Assembly: GCF_029962835.1 (NCBI RefSeq)
Contig: NC_080588.1
Span: 30,241,501 to 30,305,500 of the forward strand
Source: Magnolia sinica
Lineage: Eukaryota > Streptophyta > Magnoliopsida > Magnoliales > Magnoliaceae
DNA: 64,000 nucleotides
Direction: 5' to 3'
The position numbers were made by a program, and so were the translations under genes. Positions within the stretch are counted from its first letter, which is position 1. Every line of letters begins with the position of its first letter. Positions 62,301 through 64,000 of the stretch are shown here, piece by piece. The notes under the pieces were generated by a model. It searched no databases, was not told where the DNA came from, and saw only the letters and a program-made list of their open reading frames with translations.

Positions 62301-62758
62301 TAAAATATATTTATCTGTAATATCCAAAATAGGTATGTGAGGAGATGTTGATGATGGTCTAGCTAGAAGCCCGAAAGTGTTTCGTCCTTGTTCTGTAGGT
62401 TGTAATCCAATTTTTAATGTGATATTTCTATGGTGCAGAGTTTTTTTAATCATCGCCATCATCATCATGATCACCATCATAGCCTAATCTGTTTTGTTCG
62501 GGAATGACTTTTAAGAATCCTATTTCCCAATAATTCCTATCAAAGTCTCTAAGGCCCTAGCCTTGTCCAGGCTATTTGGAGTCGACCAAGTGCTTTAAAT
62601 GTGTTTCCAAATTGTTGTGGGCTTGTGATTATGATTCATGGGTGATAGTTAAATTATTTTGCTCCTTTTTTTTTTTTTCAGGTTGTTTTTGTTCCGGATT
62701 ACAATGTCAGTGTTGCAGAACTACTCATTCCTGCCAGTGAATTATCTCAGCATATCAG
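23210..62758 (+). CDS. PHS1: Plastidial alpha-1,4-glucan phosphorylase (L-type), 12 exons visible, 3' end beyond window
   Basis: Glycosyltransferase family 35 enzyme: reversible phosphorolysis of alpha-1,4-glucan ends to glucose 1-phosphate, with pyridoxal phosphate as cofactor, in the plastid stroma (starch and maltodextrin metabolism). Exons: 23210-23435, 38107-38345, 38445-38546, 38907-39083, 39290-39565, 42745-43016, 43524-43641, 43762-44187, 44364-44516, 59873-60001, 60179-60415 and 62682-62758. All join in frame with GT-AG introns and give 810 residues of an expected 950-1000. Residues 1-75 are rich in Ser and Arg, like a transit peptide. Conserved blocks: [12 protein letters not shown] (about 196), [14 protein letters not shown] (exon 6), [14 protein letters not shown] (exon 8), NGVTPRRWI (exon 9), [10 protein letters not shown] (707-716), [15 protein letters not shown] (exon 12). 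An acidic insert at about 511-577 marks the plastidial L isoform; the cytosolic form lacks it. The cofactor lysine lies downstream of the window. No disabling change is seen. Confidence 0.95.
23436..24472 (+). other. Start of PHS1 intron 1
   Basis: AT-rich intron sequence with no gene. At about 24390-24470 it contains ATCATCATAGCCTT and CTATTTGGGATC, wording that recurs at 42140 and 62460 and looks like the tail of a SINE- or LINE-like repeat. Confidence 0.45.
25272..27060 (+). pseudogene. gag: copia gag, broken and split by a MITE
   Basis: An N-terminal frame from ATG 25272 ([21 protein letters not shown]) shifts near 25375 into ILDDPPSF and [10 protein letters not shown], then is interrupted by the MITE at 25650. 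It resumes at about 26494 with [26 protein letters not shown] and a Gly/Arg-rich tail. A CCHC knuckle remnant (NHTVDYCW) lies near 26985. It belongs to the retrotransposon capsid family (UBN2/gag). Not functional. Confidence 0.75.
25650..26493. mobile_element. hAT-like MITE inside copia gag
   Basis: Ends CAATGTTGT and ACAACATTG, an inverted pair of 9 bp. Gag homology resumes directly after it. Flanking octamers GTTCCAAC and ATTTCAAG agree at five of eight bases, which could be a decayed 8-bp duplication. Subterminal regions carry clustered palindromic ATGCGATCGCAT motifs. Inside are an AT microsatellite (25735-25792), a 119-bp direct duplication (25803/25922), a GA tract (26152-26199) and poly-T/poly-A. 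Confidence 0.7.
27200..28330 (+). pseudogene. copia protease and integrase remnant
   Basis: The protease motif [10 protein letters not shown] starts at about 27252. The integrase zinc region shows RWHCRLGHP near 27634 and [11 protein letters not shown] near 27717. A 137-bp tandem duplication (27696 and 27833) repeats the integrase segment. [17 protein letters not shown] near 28240 marks the end of the catalytic core. A homopolymer pair, about 16 T then 18 G at 28152-28169, interrupts it. Confidence 0.72.
28331..30498 (+). pseudogene. copia reverse transcriptase and RNase H remnant
   Basis: Reverse transcriptase (RVT_2): [20 protein letters not shown] near 29060, [20 protein letters not shown], and catalytic YMDD near 29566. 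The RNase H/terminal part is a longer intact frame, 29684-30328, with [41 protein letters not shown], ending HERTKHI and continuing after a stop to IINIYGPT near 30490. Several frames and stops are needed to follow it. Confidence 0.8.
30719..31120. repeat. Segment duplicated at 31836-32031
   Basis: 30725-30990 resembles 31836-32031: both contain TCATGAA, GGTGTAAAA, a GATCACTAATTAGGT-like stretch, a TTTTCTATATGATG-like stretch and a GGAACTTATCTGCT-like end. No coding capacity. Confidence 0.6.
31121..31325. repeat. 67-bp tandem repeat, about three copies
   Basis: ATGTATAAAATATGTATT starts at 31121, 31188 and 31255, with nearly identical units. AT-rich, non-coding. Confidence 0.9.
31326..32031. 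other. PHS1 intron 1, unassigned
   Basis: No gene, and no repeat end except the duplicated segment at 31836-32031 already described. Confidence 0.4.
35361..36102. mobile_element. hAT-like MITE (CAGTG...CACTG), copy 1
   Basis: 742 bp, starts CAGTGTTTTAGGTGTCG and ends GATATTTCGAACACTG. Flanked by GCCCCAGC (35353-35360) and GCCCCAAC (36103-36110), an 8-bp duplication with one mismatch, as expected for hAT elements. Subterminal GATATATCCC motifs are repeated. It is related to 53958-55999. Confidence 0.8.
36337..36390. repeat. GA microsatellite
   Basis: 27 GA dinucleotides, within a GGCCC-type foldback segment (36120-36560). Confidence 0.95.
37470..38106 (+). other. End of PHS1 intron 1
   Basis: A TG microsatellite lies at about 37690-37714. 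Otherwise AT-rich sequence leading to the exon 2 acceptor TATCAG at 38106. No gene. Confidence 0.5.
38107..38345 (+). CDS. PHS1: PHS1 exon 2
   Basis: Residues 76-155; the first codon (Gly) is split with exon 1. Begins after TATCAG and ends CTACAG before GTCATT. Contains [17 protein letters not shown] and [11 protein letters not shown], the start of the mature phosphorylase fold. Confidence 0.95.
38445..38546 (+). CDS. PHS1: PHS1 exon 3
   Basis: Residues 156-189, [15 protein letters not shown] to ENVVRQ, phase 0 at both ends. Confidence 0.95.
38907..39083 (+). CDS. PHS1: PHS1 exon 4
   Basis: Residues 190-248. Carries [15 protein letters not shown] and [14 protein letters not shown], conserved active-site and cofactor-contact regions of phosphorylases. 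Confidence 0.96.
39290..39565 (+). CDS. PHS1: PHS1 exon 5
   Basis: Residues 249-340, [15 protein letters not shown] to AQANAEK. The ATG here is internal to the protein: the acceptor TTGCAG precedes it. Confidence 0.96.
40398..40885. repeat. GTGGGNCCCA-type foldback element in intron 5
   Basis: GTGTGGGCCCAATGTGATGT near 40390 pairs with CACATCAGTGGGTCCCACAG near 40868. The internal GTGGGCCCCACAAT and GTGTGGCCCACC phrases match the family at 19633. The exact ends are uncertain. Confidence 0.5.
40999..41061. repeat. 21-bp tandem repeat, three copies
   Basis: CATGGTGCAAGAATC begins at 40999, 41020 and 41041. Same period as the satellite subunit but unrelated in sequence. Confidence 0.9.
42130..42665. 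repeat. Inverted pair of retro-like tails
   Basis: CCTTATCCCAGCTAACTGGG near 42160, after a CATCATCATC run, and the inverse CCCCAAATTGCTGGGAGAAA near 42625, before GATGATAATGATGATG. This looks like two SINE/LINE-type 3' ends facing outward, or a foldback element; related wording also lies at 24390 and 62460. Confidence 0.4.
42745..43016 (+). CDS. PHS1: PHS1 exon 6
   Basis: Residues 341-430 plus two bases. Begins [15 protein letters not shown] after TATCAG. Contains [17 protein letters not shown] and ends ITQ plus the first two bases of an Arg codon. Confidence 0.95.
43524..43641 (+). CDS. PHS1: PHS1 exon 7
   Basis: Residues 431-470, (R)[17 protein letters not shown] to EMIDEE. The acceptor is TGCCAG. 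Confidence 0.95.
43762..44187 (+). CDS. PHS1: PHS1 exon 8, with the L-type acidic insert
   Basis: Residues 471-612. At about 511-577 lies a Glu/Lys-rich insert with repeated [13 protein letters not shown] units, the variable insert of plastidial phosphorylases. After it the conserved [20 protein letters not shown] resumes. Ends FNSFYQ. Confidence 0.95.
44364..44516 (+). CDS. PHS1: PHS1 exon 9
   Basis: Residues 613-663, [19 protein letters not shown] to LAELRK; the donor is GTAATG. The following intron is about 15.4 kb. Confidence 0.95.
44517..44929 (+). other. Start of PHS1 intron 9
   Basis: AT-rich, with an AAG repeat at about 44850-44873. No gene. Confidence 0.5.
44930..45188 (+). repeat. 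Left LTR of the second copia element
   Basis: 259 bp, TG...CA, with TATAAATAAG near 45104 as a possible TATA box and a CT/TCC-rich end. Its start matches the truncated right LTR at 58443. Confidence 0.65.
45380..45426. repeat. ATT trinucleotide repeat
   Basis: A run of about 15 TAT/ATT units in the leader of the second copia element. Confidence 0.95.
46139..50933 (-). mobile_element. hAT DNA transposon with perfect CCCATGAG target duplication
   Basis: 4795 bp. The ends CAAGGTGTTCCGTATCGG and, inverted, CAAGGTATCCCAAATCGG form the terminal inverted repeats, flanked on both sides by CCCATGAG (46131-46138 and 50934-50941). Subterminal regions are dense in CGTAACGG/CCGTTACGG motifs. A transposase pseudogene lies on the minus strand. 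It is inserted in the first repeat of the miniature LTR element. 50000-50720 holds a threefold AT-rich repeat with ATTAACACATCACATGGCATG. Confidence 0.9.
46818..49954 (-). pseudogene. hAT transposase (BED finger, DUF659, hATC), inactivated
   Basis: Would bind element ends and cut and paste the DNA. From the N end on the minus strand: a BED-type zinc finger ([15 protein letters not shown]) at about 49905-49805; an acidic linker; DUF659 at about 49190-48480 ([31 protein letters not shown]); a helical segment to 47943; the hATC dimerisation motif ([20 protein letters not shown]) at about 47930-47790; then a Tyr/Ser/Gln-rich tail ending FSFWW at 46818. Almost everything stays in one frame, broken by stops (among them TGA near 49804, TGA near 49490, TAA 48474-48476, stops near 47943, 47865 and 47328). 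One frameshift separates the first ATG (49954) from the zinc finger. Confidence 0.82.
51282..52060 (+). pseudogene. gag: Second copia gag remnant with a 203-bp duplication
   Basis: A gag segment ([21 protein letters not shown]) occurs at about 51430-51640 and again at about 51640-51840, 203 bp apart (TAACTTGCTTGTCAT at 51481 and 51684). Both carry stops. It belongs to the capsid of the element starting at 44930 and has no function of its own. Confidence 0.65.
52061..53730 (+). pseudogene. Second copia zinc knuckle, protease and integrase remnant
   Basis: A CCHC knuckle ([14 protein letters not shown]) lies at about 52235-52280, after a Gly/Arg-rich stretch. A protease region with GATNHMIG lies near 52545-52570, the pre-integrase [11 protein letters not shown] near 52908, an integrase [15 protein letters not shown] near 53375, and [15 protein letters not shown] near 53470. 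Frames change repeatedly and stops are common. Confidence 0.7.
53958..55999. mobile_element. hAT-like MITE (CAGTG...CATTG), copy 2, with a nested solo LTR
   Basis: Starts CAGTGTTTTAAATATCG and ends CCAATATTTCAAACATTG. Flanks GCTACATG (53950-53957) and GCTATAGG (56000-56007) agree at six of eight bases. Large parts match copy 1 at 35361-36102 in the same orientation (for example GATATGAAACACACAA and AATCAAACATGTATGTAAC). The solo LTR at 54490-55727 was inserted later. It interrupts the copia element between integrase and reverse transcriptase. Confidence 0.8.
54490..55727 (-). mobile_element. Solo LTR related to the gypsy LTR at 1-413 / 7903-10171
   Basis: 1238 bp. On the minus strand it starts TGTTGAGGGTAAATATTGC and ends GTGAACA. 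GTACAAGTTTCAGTCCCTGT and TCGACCTCGGTCTTACCGAG are shared with the window's first element. Flanks GGCAG (54485) and GGCAT (55728) fit a 5-bp duplication with one mismatch, and comparison with the empty site in MITE copy 1 supports these limits. Confidence 0.82.
56008..57180 (+). pseudogene. Second copia reverse transcriptase remnant
   Basis: [18 protein letters not shown] near 56240, then [20 protein letters not shown], the catalytic motif YLDD in [11 protein letters not shown] near 56772, and a downstream [10 protein letters not shown]. The frame is broken several times between 56180 and 56650. RNase H homology stops near 57170 at the next insertion or deletion. Confidence 0.75.
57242..58086. 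mobile_element. hAT-like MITE with perfect GCTACGAG duplication
   Basis: 845 bp. Starts TAGAGTTGGGCAC and ends ATGCCCACCTCTA, an inverted pair. GCTACGAG flanks it at 57234-57241 and 58087-58094. Both ends are dense in GACTCGA/TCGAGTC motifs. The middle holds a CT microsatellite (about 57630-57667). It sits inside a further non-copia segment (about 57181-58205) with GTAATGGCCCG-type sequence that replaced the copia RNase H core. Confidence 0.82.
58206..58442 (+). pseudogene. End of second copia RNase H and polypurine tract
   Basis: [26 protein letters not shown] sequence at 58213-58300, then a degraded C-terminus and the polypurine tract CTCGAGGGGAAG just before the LTR at 58443. Confidence 0.7.
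58458..58720 (-). repeat. Fragment of the CAGTG hAT-like MITE family, reverse orientation
   Basis: Starts CAGTGATCAAGTTGTCG directly in the truncated copia LTR. It carries TTTTTTCAATGAAACTTTA and ATAATAAGTTTTCAT, which match the inverse of 35830-35960. The other end is not recognisable. Confidence 0.5.
58721..59872 (+). other. End of PHS1 intron 9
   Basis: A CT microsatellite (59350-59389) is followed by T/G-rich sequence to 59480. No gene. The acceptor ATCAG is at 59868-59872. Confidence 0.55.
59873..60001 (+). CDS. PHS1: PHS1 exon 10
   Basis: Residues 664-706, [19 protein letters not shown] to AMFDVQ. The acceptor ATCAG has a poor polypyrimidine tract. This may matter for splicing after such a long intron. 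Confidence 0.93.
60179..60415 (+). CDS. PHS1: PHS1 exon 11
   Basis: Residues 707-785. Holds [14 protein letters not shown] and [19 protein letters not shown], conserved substrate-phosphate and cofactor-binding regions; ends IGDLLK. Confidence 0.96.
60416..62681 (+). other. PHS1 intron 11
   Basis: AT-rich. A GAA repeat lies at about 60766-60785 and a SINE/LINE-tail-like segment (CATCATCATGATCACCATCATAG) at about 62455-62580. No gene. Confidence 0.5.
62682..62758 (+). CDS. PHS1: PHS1 exon 12, last exon inside the window
   Basis: Residues 786-810 plus two bases, [17 protein letters not shown] to SQHI. A strong T-tract acceptor precedes it and GTATAT follows. The next exon should carry the cofactor lysine and is not in the window. 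Confidence 0.93.
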
Positions 62759-64000
62759 GTATATGAGGGTACTCTCTTTCTTTGCATTATGTAACATATG
62801 ATTTCAAGCTCTAGTTCACTGATGCAACCAAGAGTGGGTCACAATCACATTGGGTGATTGTTGGGTCCATCAAGTGGTCTCTATGCATGATAAACATGAG
62901 TCCATCAAGAGGTCCATGGAAGACGACTAATCGTCAATTGTTAAGGTTTTAGTAGGGTTTTTTATTTTTCCTTTTGTTTTTGCATAATTTAACATATGAT
63001 TTCAAACTCTATTTCTTTGATACAACCAAGAGTGGGTCACAATCAGATTGGGTGATTGTTGGGACCATCAAGTGGTGTCTACGTATGATAAACATGAGTC
63101 CAAGTGGTCTATGGAAGACGACTAATCGTCAATTATTAAGGTTTTTTTGTTTGTTTGTTTGTTGTTGTTGTTGTTGTTGTTGCTGTTTTTTTTTTTTTTT
63201 TTGGGAATGTTAACAATTTTTTTTTTTTTAATTTTTTAATTTTTTAATTTTTATTTTTATTTTTCCGCTTTTGTTTTTGGGAATGGTAACAATAATTTTA
63301 CTAGAAGCCAATCAAAAGAGGGCTTGATGCCCAATACAATACAGTATAGGATAATGAGAAGTCGTTTAGGACCAATGACCCAAGACTCCAACCCAACAGG
63401 TAAAGAGCTCATTCCTAGTGCAACCATAAAAGCGTTAAAACCCAGCACCCATTCAATCACATCCCCTACCCTCCCATGGAAACTGCTCTTGGCAAATCTG
63501 ATCCGTTATCTAGAGTTCTGCTATTTTGTTCTTTCAAATATACAGCCCCAGTAAAATAGAAGTTCCATAGGATTTTGATGTAGGATGAAATTTTCTATTC
63601 TAAAGTGATGTTAAAAATCAGAATTTCAGATTATATGAGCAATAAACCATAAATTTCAGCAATCTCATATCAATCCAAAACAGTAAGCGAGTGCACAATA
63701 TGTAGGATCCTAGGCTAATACATACTCAGAATGTGAACGGTTAACATACTCAAGCAATCGGTCCCAATAGGATTAAGAAACCCCCAAATTAACATAGGGA
63801 TAGACTAATCAAGGGAAATCACTTGCATCCAAAGGGGATTGAGGGGATTTTTGGTTTATGGAAGAAAAAGGAAATTTAGGATTATGAAAGAAGGGGAAAA
63901 CTTTGAACTAGGGTTTTGTGAAGGAGTTGTGATGGGATGGAGAGGAAGCAAAGGGGATCAAATCCACGTGCTAGATGGGCCACACGTGCACGGCTGTACG
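62759..64000 (+). other. Start of PHS1 intron 12
   Basis: Two related copies of a segment containing AACCAAGAGTGGGTCACAAT lie about 200 bp apart (62827 and 63025). T-rich and GTT simple sequence follows at 63140-63260. No further phosphorylase exon could be found before the window ends. Confidence 0.6.

Overview
This window looks like nuclear DNA of a flowering plant. It holds one host gene with spliced exons, plant-type retrotransposons and DNA transposons, and no bacterial features. Many GTGGG(G/T)CCCAC-bearing foldback repeats remind me of magnoliid genomes, but that is memory and low confidence. The host gene is a plastidial (L-type, PHS1-like) alpha-glucan phosphorylase on the + strand. 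Twelve exons can be placed between 23210 and 62758, all in frame, with intact splice sites and no stop. They give about 810 residues, and the last exons, including the pyridoxal-phosphate lysine, lie beyond the window. The gene exceeds 40 kb because intron 1 (about 14.7 kb) and intron 9 (about 15.4 kb) are packed with nested transposons.

Layout. 1-10171: a Ty3/gypsy element (probably Athila lineage) with a cut-off 5' LTR, a broken gag-pol and a complete 3' LTR; over the 413 shared bases the LTRs differ at one position. 10172-19410: a large foldback structure whose arms are built from a 136-bp higher-order tandem repeat (five 21-bp subunits plus one of 31 bp), with about 220-bp non-satellite inverted ends; a 3.16-kb solo LTR with a perfect GACCC duplication sits in its core. 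19411-23209: intergenic DNA with foldback elements and the phosphorylase promoter. 23210-23435: exon 1. 23436-38106: intron 1, with a degenerate Ty1/copia element (24473-30718) holding a hAT-like MITE, a 67-bp tandem repeat, an LTR-like stretch and a second hAT-like MITE (35361-36102). 38107-44516: exons 2-9. 44517-59872: intron 9, holding a second copia element (44930 to about 58459). That copia element is interrupted by a miniature LTR element (45953-51276) that itself holds a 4.8-kb hAT transposon with a perfect 8-bp duplication. It is also interrupted by a hAT-like MITE containing a solo LTR, and by another MITE with a perfect GCTACGAG duplication. 59873-62758: exons 10-12, followed by non-coding sequence.

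Together this is one functional-looking starch/maltodextrin enzyme gene embedded in transposon layers up to three deep (copia, then miniature LTR element, then hAT; and copia, then MITE, then solo LTR). All transposon reading frames are broken by stops or frameshifts; the phosphorylase exons are not. The most unusual structure is the 136-bp-repeat foldback element at 10.2-19.4 kb.
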